64,000 nucleotides of DNA from Gnetum montanum (lineage: Eukaryota > Streptophyta > Gnetopsida > Gnetales > Gnetaceae), in NCBI GenBank assembly GCA_015680685.1, contig MNCI01017890.1, forward strand, positions 1,284,537-1,348,536, read 5' to 3'. The position numbers were made by a program, and so were the translations under genes. This document shows, one piece after another, positions 47,331 through 58,598 of this stretch (position 1 is its first letter; every line of letters starts with the position of its first letter). The notes beneath the pieces are model-generated. The model worked only from the letters and a program-made list of their open reading frames with translations. It ran no database searches and was not told the origin of the DNA.

Positions 47331-47589
47331 ACAAAGTCTGTGTTGTTTGTCGTTGTGTTGGTTGCCTTTGTATGGGTCGAGGGCTTGGGCCTAGCTTGTT
47401 TGGGATTAGGGGCAGGGCCCCAAGTGTTCGGTTACTATATACTAGGTGTGGCTTTTATTTCAGCTATGGATGTTTTTCGTTGTTCGTTTGTCCTCTTCTG
47501 CTACCATTTGGTAGGCTTACCCGTGTTGTTGGCAAGGTTGACTCTTGAGGGAGAAGAGGTTGAGACATTGCCTACGGTTGGGCTATGGG

Positions 47590-48149
47590 TAGGTGAGGGG
47601 CCATCGCATGGGGGCACCTTTATGACAAATCATAGTTTAGGAAGTGTCATTTTTGTTTAACTAGCTTGTTGTGGCACCTTGATAACAAAAGGTTTCTTTG
47701 TTGTTGTCGTTGACGCAACATGCCAGTTTAACGTCTTGGCGAACGGGTGTAGCAGTTTAGTGTCATACCAGACAGAACTCTATGGTATTAGTTTTAAGTC
47801 ATCATCCAAGACTATTCTGTGGTATCAGTTTACTGTCATGATGTCAGGACGATTCTGTGCTAGTTTATAGTCATAGTGGACTAATGCTTACCTTGCTTGT
47901 GTAAAGTGTTGTGTTGCATGCATGGTCATGCTATGTGTCTGCGAGACCCTGCAAAAAAATCAACTAGGAAGAAAACAACATCAAGTGACACCTGCCGTAC
48001 ATAGAGTTAGAATGTACGAATGAAAGAAAAGCAATGCAAAAGTGATAGTTTTAGGCCGTTCCGGGCCGTAAGCTAGTTTAAGGCCTTTTCGGGCCATTAT
48101 TAGTTTATCATCATTTCGAACACAAGATAGTTTAATGTCATTTCAGATA
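47590..48149. repeat. Repeat block between the two protease modules
   Basis: It contains AGTTTAACGTC/AGTTTAGTGTC/AGTTTAAGGCC units (about 47720-47880 and 48045-48150), like the blocks at 45700-46400 and 53581-54265. At its left end are remnants of a Phe-Val-Ile-Lys-Val peptide on the minus strand (47700-47590). It is the downstream end of the first copy of a tandem duplication. Confidence 0.65.
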
Positions 48150-48950
48150 GTGGTTATGAAGGGCTATTGGGTGGATGGGGAATTGTCACCATGTATGATG
48201 ATCTCCCTCCCTTTGTGGAGGAGGTGGGGTTCTTGGTGGATGGGAGATGACACTGTGCATGACCTAGCTAGACAGGGGCATCCTAGGATCATGTTGTAGT
48301 CTGGCATCTTGTCGATGACTGTAAAGTTTGCAAACGTGGGGTGCTAGTCTCCTATTGTGAAGGCGATGTGGATTGTGTCTTTAATGGCTACACGTGCTCC
48401 ATTGAAGGAGTTTAGAGACTCGATTTTGGTTGGTTGAATGTTTTGTGTTAGGTCTAATCGTTCGACGACGGAGTGTGCAACAACGTTTTCTGCCATGCCA
48501 TCATTAATGTGTACCCTACATACTATGTATTTTCTGATGTTTATATTAGTGTTCAATGGTGCATGCGTGACCTCCCCTCATTTGGGGTCGATCTTAACAT
48601 GAAGGTTAGAGTCGTTGTGTTTGTATCTTATGGTACAGGGGATGTAATGGCTACACGAATGGCTTCTTCGGTTGGAGGCATGTTTTCTGTAGTAGGGATG
48701 GAGGCGAGCATGTGTGCTAGTGCTTGACGATGCTCTGGTGATGTTAAGACGAGGTCGAGCAAGGTAGGCATTACATTCTTATGTTTTAATGCATTGTGTG
48801 GATGGGATAGTATGTCTGCAAGGTTGTCGTTTATATTTGTCATGGTGGGAGCTTCTTCTATTGTGTGAGTCGTGATGTAGAGCTCTTGTGGAGGGGTAAT
48901 GCACAAGGGTTGTTGTTTAGTGGGCCTAGGGGTAGAGCTAGGAATGGTTT
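48150..48950 (-). pseudogene. Protease module 2 of element E (catalytic Asp lost)
   Basis: The minus strand has LTSPEHRQALAHMLASIPTT (from 48906), then VCRVHINDGMAENVVAHSVV (48556 onward), LNSFNGARVAIKDTIHIAF, and MILGCPCLARSCTVSSPIH with IIIHGDNSP (to about 48180). The order matches module 1 and the protease of element D. In the active site the catalytic Asp is Asn (INDG, codon 48505-48503). There are stops and a frameshift between the parts. Confidence 0.72.
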
Positions 48951-49082
48951 GTGGTTGAGGTGTTGGTGACTAGGGTTTCCACTGCTTATATGTGGTCAAG
49001 TTGCTAGAACTTGGGCTTGGTGTGGCTGTCGTCGGAGCGACTTGTGTGTTTAATGTTGCGATGGATGGTTGTTGCTAGTTTA

Positions 49083-51109
49083 TCATCTTAGTAGATGGAT
49101 TTGTCGAAATCTAACCACAAAAGGTGTTTTGGGTTTATGAGGTGGCACTTTGATGACAAAGGGAGGCCCTATGCTTGTGGAGGTAGAGGGGATCGTTGCC
49201 TTGCATGGAGGCACATGGATCACAAAAGGTTGCTGCATAGGTTTGGGCTTACTTCCTATGCTAATGGAGTTTATGACATAGGAGGCATCGTCTGTGCTAG
49301 GTTGATTTAGGGTGTTGACGTTCAGTTGGCCCCATTCTATCATTTTCTGAAGATCATCCTATAAGGCATGACAGTTGTCGGTATTGTGACCGGACATCTA
49401 GTGGTAGTGACAGAATTGATCTAATTTGAAGTGTCGTGGGACTGAGGGTTCATTTGGTACTGGTAAGGTGGGGCTCTTTACTAGCGTGCAATACCTGTCG
49501 TGTCTTCAAGGGGCATTCTCCATTACTTGTTTGTATTGAATTTTCTCAGTTTCAAGGAGTTGCTCTAGTAGTTCAGAGGGTAGCGCAGGTAGCAACGTGT
49601 ACTTAGAGCGATCCTTGCACTGAAAGTTGGGCCTTGGGGTGGCCCCTGTCATTGCAAGTGGGTTGGTACTAGTGTTTGTTGTTTTTGTGCTTGCAGCTAC
49701 CATTTCTGTTGTTGTCTGTTGTTTGGCAACGTGTTGGTTCTTGTAAGCCACATAGGCGGGATCATTGCTGGCTTGTGCAGCTTGTTCAATGTTCTTTATT
49801 TGCGTGAAGGCTTGGCTCAATGTTTGAGTGCTTAGGTAGTACAATTTTGACTTAACAAATTCATTCACGACTCCCTTCAGAATCATAAGTAAATACGTTT
49901 CAGGGATGAGCTCATGAAGTTCGTTAAGGGTTGCACTCCATCATTGGATGAACTTCTGCACAAGCTGGAGTGGTACTTGTTTCACCTGTATCAGGGTGTC
50001 TAGTGTTGCTTTAGGCTTTAGATTGTACTTAAACCTGGTAACGAATTGGCGTAGTAGATCCTCCAGAGAGGATATGGAGTTATGTGGCAAGGCTCGGTAC
50101 CAATCTAAGGCTATGCCCGTTAAGGACATAGTGAACACAAACAAGATTGTGTGGGGCCAAGCTTGAAGCAATAGAGTTTCTGATCGGAAGATTACCAAGT
50201 GATCATTTGGATCTCCCTTCCCATTGTACTTGGTTAATTGGGATAGTGTGATTCCCTTGGGTAAAGCTAATGGTGGCACTGAATTGGATCATTGTGGTAA
50301 AAGTCTAGTACTTTAACTTGTTTAGTGTTTGCTATTTTGAGGTGCTTTACCTCTTCAACTAATGGTTGCATCATTTTTTTGGCTTCTTCCGACTCTTGAG
50401 CGGTAGGAAGATTAGTTGGTTGGGGAGATTGTTGGGTTGTCATTTGTTGCTGTGGAGAAACGTTCAGAGTTGTGGTTGTGGGGTGTGGCACGTTGAAGTG
50501 AGTGGGTTGTTGTACAAGGGGTATGGTTCCTTGCTTAGCCATAAACTGTGAAGTGACACCCTAAATGTATGGGGCGAATGTAACGAAAGTGGCCCCATGT
50601 GTTTGCACTGGCAGCATGTACTGGGTGGACGTGGACGTGGGTAGTCCATGTCAGAATGCCAGTGTTTGCATGCTCGTTGACACGTGGTAAGGGATTGTCT
50701 ATCCCATGTGAGGGTGGAATGATGGATTCACATAGGCATGGGGATTGAGGGTGTGGTATGAATCCTTAGGTTTAGATTATGCCTCGAAGTCATCTATATC
50801 ATGTTGGTTTTGGGGCTCCTCAGTGGGTCACCATGTGTTTTGGCCCCTTGCTAGAAGGAGTTGAGAGATGAGTTGATGGTGAGACTTAGAAAGGGGGATG
50901 ATGTCATATATAGAGGGGACAAATTCATGACCTCCCATGTATATGCGTTCGAAGTTTTGTTTTGCCTCCTATTCTGTGGTGTCAAGAGGAAGGTTGGCCT
51001 GAATCTTCACACAGATAAAGTTATATTGTTCTTGTGTGAGGATTACGAAGCTACGTGCGTTAAAGTTCTGAGATGACTCCATGGTGATGTGTGCTTGGGC
51101 AAGGTCCAT
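49083..51109 (-). pseudogene. gag: gag of element E, Tat-like
   Basis: The ATG at 51109-51107 starts MDLAQAHITMESSQNFNARS, followed by QEQYNFICVKIQ, which is conserved in element D. A Gln/Thr/Pro-rich stretch (50660-50400) and a coiled-coil-like segment ending near 50300 come next. After a frameshift the capsid core follows in 50279-49506 (LTKYNGKGDPNDHL, WPHTILFVFTMSLTG, NSISSLEDLLRQFVTRF). The zinc-finger relative CHYH.MSGHNTDNC is at 49412-49371, with one stop inside. The gag end has short PFVIKVPP-type peptide repeats (49280-49130). A cluster of stops and frame changes makes it non-functional. Confidence 0.8.
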
Positions 51110-51239
51110 TTTCAAATGTTTTAAATGTTTGAATGTGATAGCGTAAATGAGTGAAAATTTGGTTAAGTGTTGGATAATGAATGAAGAAAATTCTAAGTGT
51201 TGGCAGCATATACCAAAGAGTCACAGGGTACAAACTGGC

Positions 51240-51640
51240 CTAACAGCATGCAGATCTCAGCGTGCAGGCCTCAGTGTGCAGATCTCAGCATGCAAGCCTC
51301 AGCATGCAGATCTCAACGTGCAGGCCTCAACATGCAAGCCTCAGTGTGCAGATCTCAGCGTGTAGGCCTCAACATGTAGATCTCAGTGTGCAGGCCTCAG
51401 CGTGCAAATCTCAGCGTGCAGACCTCAGCGTGTAGATCCTAGCGTGTAGGCCTCAGCATGCAGATCTCAGCGTGTAGGCCTCAGCGTGCAGGCCTCGGCG
51501 TGTAGATCTCAATGTGTAGGCCTCAGCATGAAGATCTCAGTGTGTAGGCCTCAGCATGCAGATCTCAGCATGCAGGCCTCGGCATGTAGATCTCAGCATG
51601 CAGGCCTCAACGTGTAGGCCTAACGTGCAGCGTATACACA
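51240..51640. repeat. 14 bp minisatellite in leader of element E
   Basis: About 28 head-to-tail units alternate between AGATCTCAGCGTGC and AGGCCTCAGCATGC. The hexamers AGATCT and AGGCCT are each palindromic, as is the GCATGC junction in many units. The array lies between the primer site and the gag ATG, so it would be in the 5' leader of the element's transcript. The open frames through it on the plus strand are by-products of a unit length that gives no stops. Confidence 0.9.
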
Positions 51641-51827
51641 CTGGGTGTGCAGTAGATGTGGTTGAACAGGGCATAGATCTAAAAGATTCGAAGTCAGATC
51701 TATGCTAATTGAGTGTAGATCCGGGAAAATCGACTATAGATCTGGGATTGCAGGAAGCAGATCTATGAGATGGACTAGTAGATCTGAAGAGATCTATGCT
51801 GGGTCGGAGTAGATCTAAGCAAAGAGA

Positions 51828-51846
51828 GGTCCTCCTTCTAGCGTTA
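51828..51846 (-). promoter_or_regulatory. Primer-binding site of element E, not tRNA-Asp
   Basis: The plus strand GGTCCTCCTTCTAGCGTTA lies 5 bases from the LTR. Element D has GGTCCTCCTTATAACACCA at the same distance. A consensus ending CCA (minus-strand TGGCGCTAGAAGGAGGACC) recalls primer sites of Tat/Ogre-type elements. I cannot name the tRNA with certainty. Confidence 0.55.
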
Positions 51847-51851
51847 TTTTC

Positions 51852-53575
51852 TGTATTTTCTGAAATTGTTAGTGCCTGGATGGAATAAAAATGACACCCA
51901 ATGATCCTCAGACAATTGCAGAAGACCCTACCTTCTCTTGAGGGTGAGCTGGAACTGACGAAGGAAGAGTACCTTGGGTGGTCTGCACACGGATTAGACA
52001 AGGATTTCCCCAAACGTATGCCAATGTGCAATACGCTGGGTTATACGTAAACAGTGTGATAAATGTAAACTGGAACGCAAGCATGAAGGAATGTAAACAA
52101 GAGAGAAAGAAATACGAATGAGAACTATAACAAATCTTGGCCAGAAATACAGCAATATTATTGCATAATGAAAATTACAATGCACCAGTCTAGACGTAGT
52201 TGTGAATCTGCCACAAGGCAAACGAAGAGCCCCAGTGGATGCGGAGGGGTGATGGTATGCTGGTTTGAGCTGCAGGCATAGTGTGGAGGCTATATTCTCA
52301 ACATACAGGGTCAAAGTCCAGGATACAGGACAAGTGTTCTCCATGCTCTAAGTGTGGATTGCCTAATTTGTTTGCCTAGATTTTCTGAATTTTCCAACCC
52401 TGATCTAGTCAAAAATCTAGGTTTTTGTATGGGTTTGGGCATCAAATTCAGATCTAAGATAGGATGATTGGCTGTGGGATGCTAGAATTTTGGATCAGGT
52501 GACATGTGGAGCATCAACCGGGTGAAAAAGAATGAAGCTTTACAAGTATACAACATGAACCATGCCAGCATGTACACGCTAGGCGTATACACTCCACATG
52601 CTGGACAATGTATGGGTAAGAATGAAGCATTTTTAACCAAATTTTGAACTATTAAGCTCTTTTTGAGCATGGATCTGGATGTCTGATGTCCTGAGGATGC
52701 TTCCTGTCGATTTTGGGCTCATTTAACCTTGATTTGATAGGGTTTTAGGAGGCTCCAAAAGTGTACACGCTAGGCATACAGGTCAGTGTGTGGGCATGAA
52801 AACTACAGTTTTGGAGCCTAATATTGTACACTGAAGTTGGATTCTTGTTGCTTGAGTGTTGGTGGTTCTCCAGGGCATCTAGGGGCTCATTTTGGCTTCA
52901 TTTTGACTCAGTTTTGGGCATGTTTCTAGTGTGCACGCTGTGCTGTACGGTAGGCGTGTAGAGTATGTATGCTCAGTGTACACACATGTAAATGCATCAT
53001 TTTGAGATTAAAAATTGATTTTCATGTACTTGTGATGATTCCCAATATTTTCCCTCCCTTTGGGAGTCAATTTCAGGTGAAAATCTTGCTGTTTGGTGCG
53101 CGTTTTGGGCCATTTTTGGTGGTGCACGCTGGGGTGTACTTTGGGCGTGCATGTTGGCGTGTAGGAATGAAAACCCATTATTTGAAGCCAAAAAAATAAA
53201 TTTCAAGTACCTGAGAGCTTCTAGGGACCATGGGGAAGGTCTTGGGGGGTCCAGACACTCAATTCTGACATGTTTTGGCTCATTTTTGGGGCTCAAAAGT
53301 TGCTATACGTTGGGCTATACGTCGGCCAGCGTACACCAAGGTGTGCCTAGAGTATACTTGGTCAAAACCAAGTATTTTGAACCCAAAACTTAAAATTCGT
53401 GATGCTGGATGCTAATGTGGTCACCTGTGGATCCTAAAGAACTCTTTCTTGTTCAATTATTCTTTGTTTAATGTTGTTTTTTGAGGTTTACAAGTTTTGG
53501 TCATGCTGGGAAGCATCATGACTTAGCTTGATTCTTGTCTGACAGTGCTGGGTCCAAATTTTTTGTGGTGTTTCA
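51852..53575 (-). repeat. 5' LTR of element E
   Basis: It starts TGTATTTTC and ends GTGGTGTTTCA, and aligns with 42988-44696 over its entire length, including the clustered ACGCTGGGCGT phrases. Confidence 0.88.
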
Positions 53576-53580
53576 CATAG
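53576..53580. repeat. Target-site duplication of element E, right copy
   Basis: CATAG, identical to 42983-42987. Confidence 0.85.
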
Positions 53581-54265
53581 CAAGCCACATGTTTGCAGTT
53601 TAAGGTCATGGTGGGCTGCAACATTGCTAGTTTAAGGCCATGGTAGGCTACATATTTCTAGTTTAAGGCCATGGCAGGCCACATGTTGCCAATTTAAGGC
53701 CATGGCAAGCTGCAATGTTGCTAGTTTAAGGCCATGGTAGGCTACAATGTTTCTAGTTTAAGGCCATAGTGGGTCATGTGTACTGCTAGTTTAAGGACAT
53801 AGTGGGCCATGTATATTGCTAGTTTAAGGCCATTTTGAGCTACACATTACTAATTTAAGGCCATGGTGGGCAACGTGTTGCTAGTTTAAGGCTATGGTAG
53901 GTGATGTGCTGCTAGTTTAAGGCCATGGAGGACCATGAATTACTAGTGTAAGGTCATGGCAAGCCATCTATTGCTAGTTTAAGGTCATTTTAGGCCATAG
54001 TGATGGGATTTCTAGTTTATAGCCATAGAAAGAGGATTAAAAGTGATAATGTTAGGCCATTCCAAGTCATAAAAATAGTTTAAGGCCATTCCAGTCCTCG
54101 TCGTTATGATTAAGGGGGGTAGTTTAAGGTCATTTTGGGCCACTATAAGGGGATTTGAGAATGGTAGTTTTAGGCCATTCTAGGCTGCATGTTGCTAGTT
54201 TAAGGCCATGGTAGGCCACACATCACTAGTTTCAGGCCATGGCAGGCCATCTATTGCAACCTCTT
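53581..54265. repeat. AGTTTAAGGCCATGG minisatellite of element D, right part
   Basis: About 20 imperfect units of 30-35 bp: TGCTAGTTTAAGGCCATGG(C/T)(A/G)GGC(C/T)(A/G). It is continuous in design with 42030-42982. Confidence 0.85.
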
Positions 54266-54599
54266 ATTTTTGTAATTTTAGTTTTTATGATTTTTATGTA
54301 TTTTAATGTTCTTTTATGCATGAAAGCAAATGCATTAAAGCAACAATGGTAGAAATGTAAACTAAGTTATCGAATGTGTAGGAAATGTAGATGGTAAGCT
54401 AAGCAATTAAATTGAATGCAAATAATATGCTACAATGCTAATGTAATGTAAATGGGAAGTAAGATGTAGGGTGTGGTGAAGTGAATAGCAGGCAAGTTCC
54501 TAGCGTGCCTTCAAACTAAGGAGGCACCTTAGTCATCTAGTTGCTTCCTAACACACTATGGATTAGGGGCCTATAGGATGTATATTGTACTATTCAGTA
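54266..54599. other. AT-rich non-coding spacer in element D
   Basis: It runs between the minisatellite and the end of the protease frame; no features seen. Confidence 0.4.
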
Positions 54600-55597
54600 G
54601 TTTTCTTGATCATCTCTTACTATATTGAAGGGAAATTCTACCCAGAAGGAATCCTCTAGTAGGTCAATGGCTTCTACCACCTCTTCAGGTGTGTCAACCT
54701 TATGTGTTTTGTTGTCTACCGAAGGTGTGTCATTATGGAATTCAACCTTCAACCCTTGCTCCATGTCTATGTTGTTGATAGTTGAAATGGAAACATTATC
54801 AAGGAGGAGATGGCCCATAGGGAGGCCAACCAAGGCCTACCTAATATTAGGTTAAATCCTAGCATCTCCTCTATGATGATGAATACAGCAGTTGTGGAGA
54901 ATTGCTCCCTTGCCGTGAAGGATATTGTGATGATACCATTAACAATGAAGCATCACCCATTAAAGGACTTTAGGCATGTGGTTTTCATTGGCTTGATTTG
55001 GTTCATAGGCCCTAACTTATCAATGATGGTGTATGGGATAACATTTGTTGTTGTCCTGTCATCAATGTGCACCCTCTAAATCTTGCATTGCTTGATACAT
55101 ATGGTGATAAACATGGGGGTCATTATGACCTCACCCTTCTTAGGGTTGACCTTAATTACCTCATCATGAAACATCAGGGGTGTGGAGCCTGATTCTTGCG
55201 ATGCAAGAGGCAACATCATAGTGTGGATGGAATTCTCATCTATTGGGATGTCCTTCGTGATAGGAATGGAGGTCAACATCAACACTAGTGCTTCGCGGTG
55301 GGTAGATGAGATCATGATTAGGTCATAAACACTCAATGTTTTATTCTTCTACTTGAGTGCTTGCTTAACTTGGGCTAATGCAGCCACAAATTCAATGCTA
55401 TTAGTTGTAGTTTTACTAGCTTTGAGCTCTTCCACATGTCCTAAAAGATGGATTTTGCAGGGAGGTAACTTGCACTTTGTTGGCTTAGCTTGTGCAGGGG
55501 ATTTAGTACTTGGTTGTGATTTGTTAGTGGTGGCCTCTTTAGTTGTTTTGGTCATGGGGATCATAGATAGAGGGACTAGTTTTAGTGGACAAAGCAC
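54600..55597 (-). pseudogene. Protease region of element D
   Basis: On the minus strand the lead-in frame (55597-55349, Lys/Thr/Pro-rich) precedes LSVYDLIMISSTHREALVLM (55336 onward). The active site is RVHIDDRTTTNVIPYTIIDK, where the motif Gly is Arg (codon 55057-55055) while both Asp remain. A conserved C-terminal part NLILGRPWLA follows near 54840, then an acidic stretch ending EFPFNIVRDDQENY at 54594. Single copy here, in contrast to the two modules of element E. No reverse transcriptase follows. Confidence 0.72.
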
Positions 55598-55739
55598 TCT
55601 TTACTCTTGATGTTGCCTAATCATCCTATCTGCGAGACACTCATTAGGTCTTCTAGGTTTCCACCTAGAGGATCTATTAATGTTGTGAGAAGGATTAACC
55701 CTTGGATAGGAAGGGACTAATGCGTTGCCCACTACTAAA

Positions 55740-58069
55740 CTCTAGGTAGGTAAGGAGTCAACATGTTGTGACACCTTGATGAAAAAGGGTGGCTGAACTA
55801 TTTTTGTTGTAACATGCTGTGGGACCCTAACCATGAAGGGCATTGTAGGTGCTTGTGATGACACTTTGATGATAAAAGAGGCCCTTGAACTTGTAAGGGC
55901 TAAGGGGCCCCTTGGGCTACCTGAGTGCACTTGAACCATGAATGGCTGCTATACTAATTCTAGGTTTTCATCAATGCTGATAGCATTTATGACATAACCT
56001 ACATCATCTACATTCAAAGGGTCCATATACACCCTCATAGATTGGTTCTTAGGCCTAACTGGGTTACTAGCATCAAGTACCAACTCACCTCTATCAATCA
56101 TTCTTTGGAGGTCATCCTGTAGGGCTATGGAAAAATCAACGTTATGATTGGATAACTGGTGGTAGTGGTAGAACTAATCTAGCCTAAAGTGTTTTGAGAC
56201 CAAGGGCTCATTTGGTGTTGTCAACACAGGATTCCTTAGGATCTTGCAATATCTATCATATCTTTTGTGAACATCTTCAAACATCTTCTTGTGCTAGATA
56301 TGTCTAGCCTTCAATATTTGGTCTTATAGTTCTAAAGGTTCTAATGGTAGTGGGGTGTACTTGAAGTGATCCTTGTGCTCAAAGTTAGGTCTTGGATAGG
56401 CTTGTGCTATAGCCAATGATGATGTGGGCCAGTTAGTTGTTGCAATGGTAGTGTTAGTATATTTTTTGTTGGCTAAAGCCTTGGGTGACTTGGTCATTCA
56501 CCTTGGGTTGGTTGTTTTAGACTCTTTGGCCATAGTTTCCATGGTTGCATTCTACTTTCCTTTTTCCTTGTCACTCCTCGCATACAGGTTTTTGTAGGCC
56601 ATGTAGGTTGGGTCATTACTAGCTTTGGCTACATCTTGTATGCCCTTTATCTAGGTAAAGGCTTGCCTTAGAGATTGTGGGGCCAAGTAGTATAGTTTCA
56701 ACTTGATGAAGCTGTTAACTACACCCTTAAAGATGGCTAGGAGATGTGTCTCGACTATTGACTCTCAAATTTCATTCAATGAGGCACTCTAGCATTGGAT
56801 GAATTTTTGTACAGGCTCTAGAGGGTCCTACTTGATTTGTGTCAATTGTTCCAGGGTAGTTTCAAGATTTAAGTTGTACTTGAAGTGCATTACAAACTAG
56901 CTCAGAAGATCCTCCAAAGAGGAGATAGAGTCCCTAGGTAATGCATGGTACTAGTCTAGCACCTTGCCAATGAGTGACATGGCAAAAACACATATGATTG
57001 CATGTGGGCATGCTTGTAGTAGTAGGCACTCAAACTTGAACATCACCAGGTGTGTGTTGGGATCCTCTTCACCATCGTACTTGGTGAATTGGGGCGGCGA
57101 GATCCTAGTTGGTAGAGTTAATGGTGGGAAAATGGAACTTATAAGGTCATCCTAGTAGAAGTCCACTACTTTAATTATTTGAGAGGAGGTGGCCTTGAGC
57201 CACTTCACCTCTTCTATTAATGTTTGGATCAGTTGGAATGCCTAATATAAGTTTTGGGATGTTCCAACAGGCTACACTAGTTGTGCTACCTGTTGTGTTG
57301 GTTGCATGGTACATGACCTAGTTGTAGGTGGTGGGATCACACAAGGTGCTTGTTACATTGGCTATGTTATGGGAACAATGACTCGGGAAATCCAATCATG
57401 TGTGAATTAGAGCACTACTAAGGGTGTCGATGAAATAGGTAAGACATAAGATGCCTAAGTCGCTTGGGGTTGGGAGACATGCACTGTGTGAATGTAAGGT
57501 TGAGCTAGCATGATTGCTACTGGCAAAGATGAATAGTCAAGCTACAACAATGCCACAAAGGTCAAGGTAACATTAGGTACAAGATTATGATTTGTATGTT
57601 GCATCTAGTGCATTACTATCACAGGAGTTAACCTAGAAGGTGACACCAAGGCTATGATTGTCTCAAGAAAGATAGGTGAATAGGACTATGGGAGGGCTAG
57701 ACCAAGGATCATCTACTAGAAGATAGTGTGGAAGGAGTCCTCATGCTCAGAATGAGCTTTGAACTTGTCCTCCTCCTCATGTAGGGGCTCCTTGTAGTCT
57801 TTTCTCAATTATCACTCATTTTCTCGAACGAGCTAAGAAAGTATCCAATGGTATGATTCTGTGAGTGGGATGAAGTTGACTAAGGAGGGGATATACTTCC
57901 ATCCATTTTGATGGATAAGCTCGTAGCCTTGTTTGGCTTCCATGTCCAAGTAGTTTATGAATAGGCCTACTTGGATCTTTACACAGATAAAGTTATATTA
58001 TTTATCATTTAGTGCAGTATACTTGGGGTCTTGACCACAAAGCCTAGGTGATTGCCTTGGCTCTGCCAT
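55740..58069 (-). pseudogene. gag: gag of element D, Tat-like
   Basis: The ATG at 58069-58067 starts MAEPRQSPRLCGQDPKY, then YNFICVKIQVGLFINYL, shared with element E. The capsid core lies in 57160-56700 (FTKYDGEEDPNTHLVMFK, ISSLEDLLS, FKYNLNLETTLEQLTQIK). The zinc-finger relative is decayed (FYHYHQLSNHNVDFS near 56160). The end holds five FVIKV-like peptides (MPFMVRVPQ, PPFFIKVSQ and others, 55960-55740). Many stops, chiefly TAG and TGA, are scattered through it. Confidence 0.75.
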
Positions 58070-58574
58070 AGTAAGACTAGTGGGGTTGTTAATCCTAGTT
58101 TCTTATTAGGTTGGAATGATAGCGAGTGTGCTCGGGATTGATGTCAAAGGTTGTCCAAAACTCATGTGTGTAGATTAATTTGCAAGAGGATATTGTAAAG
58201 GTTTCTAGTTGTGAAAAATGGCTAACTCTGGTAACTGCAAAAAATGGCTACCTCTAGAGACTACACTCTATGCTGAGAACTAACTACACTATCTAACATT
58301 AAGAGCTAACTATGCTCTATACTAAGAGTACCTAGAATTTGGCTAACTATGGGAATGTGTGTTGCTATGCGGGGTTTCAAAAGAACCAACTATAGAGTCC
58401 AATCTACACCAATCAGTTAGTAGATGACACTTGTGCTAGCCTAAGATCCAACTATTGTTGTGCACTCAACAAGTCCATAGGGGTGTCATGGTCTATGCTA
58501 GCCTGAAGCTACTAATGGTGATTTATAGAGAACATGAGATAACTACAATGGAGTCTAAAGAGGAAAATGGTTTG
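58070..58574 (-). other. 5' leader of element D
   Basis: Non-coding. It contains AACTATGCTCTA phrases like those of the LTR tandem repeat (58250-58330), but no 14 bp minisatellite such as element E has in its leader. Confidence 0.5.
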
Positions 58575-58593
58575 GGTCCTCCTTATAACACCA
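58575..58593 (-). promoter_or_regulatory. Primer-binding site of element D
   Basis: Plus-strand GGTCCTCCTTATAACACCA ends in CCA, 5 bases from the LTR, homologous to 51828-51846 of element E. The tRNA is not identified. Confidence 0.55.
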
Positions 58594-58598
58594 AAAAC

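Larger units (their letters stand above)
42988..53575 (-). mobile_element. Element E: Tat-like non-autonomous LTR element with duplicated protease module
   Basis: LTRs 42988-44696 and 51852-53575 (about 1.7 kb each, clearly alignable end to end), with a perfect CATAG duplication. The interior on the minus strand holds a primer site, a leader with a 14 bp minisatellite, gag (51109 to about 49083), protease module 2 (48950-48150), a repeat block, protease module 1 (47330-46640), a second repeat block and a polypurine tract with hairpin. No reverse transcriptase, RNase H or integrase. It inserted into the minisatellite of its relative, element D, in the same orientation. Confidence 0.88.

Noticed and set aside
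46794-47660. Overlapping plus-strand open frames of 70-110 codons
   Set aside because: They are antisense shadows of the protease region of element E.
51147-51379. Open frames through the 14 bp array, encoding Cys/Ser/Gln-rich repeat peptides
   Set aside because: They run opposite to the element and stay open only because the repeat unit contains no stop in those frames. There is no start context or homology.
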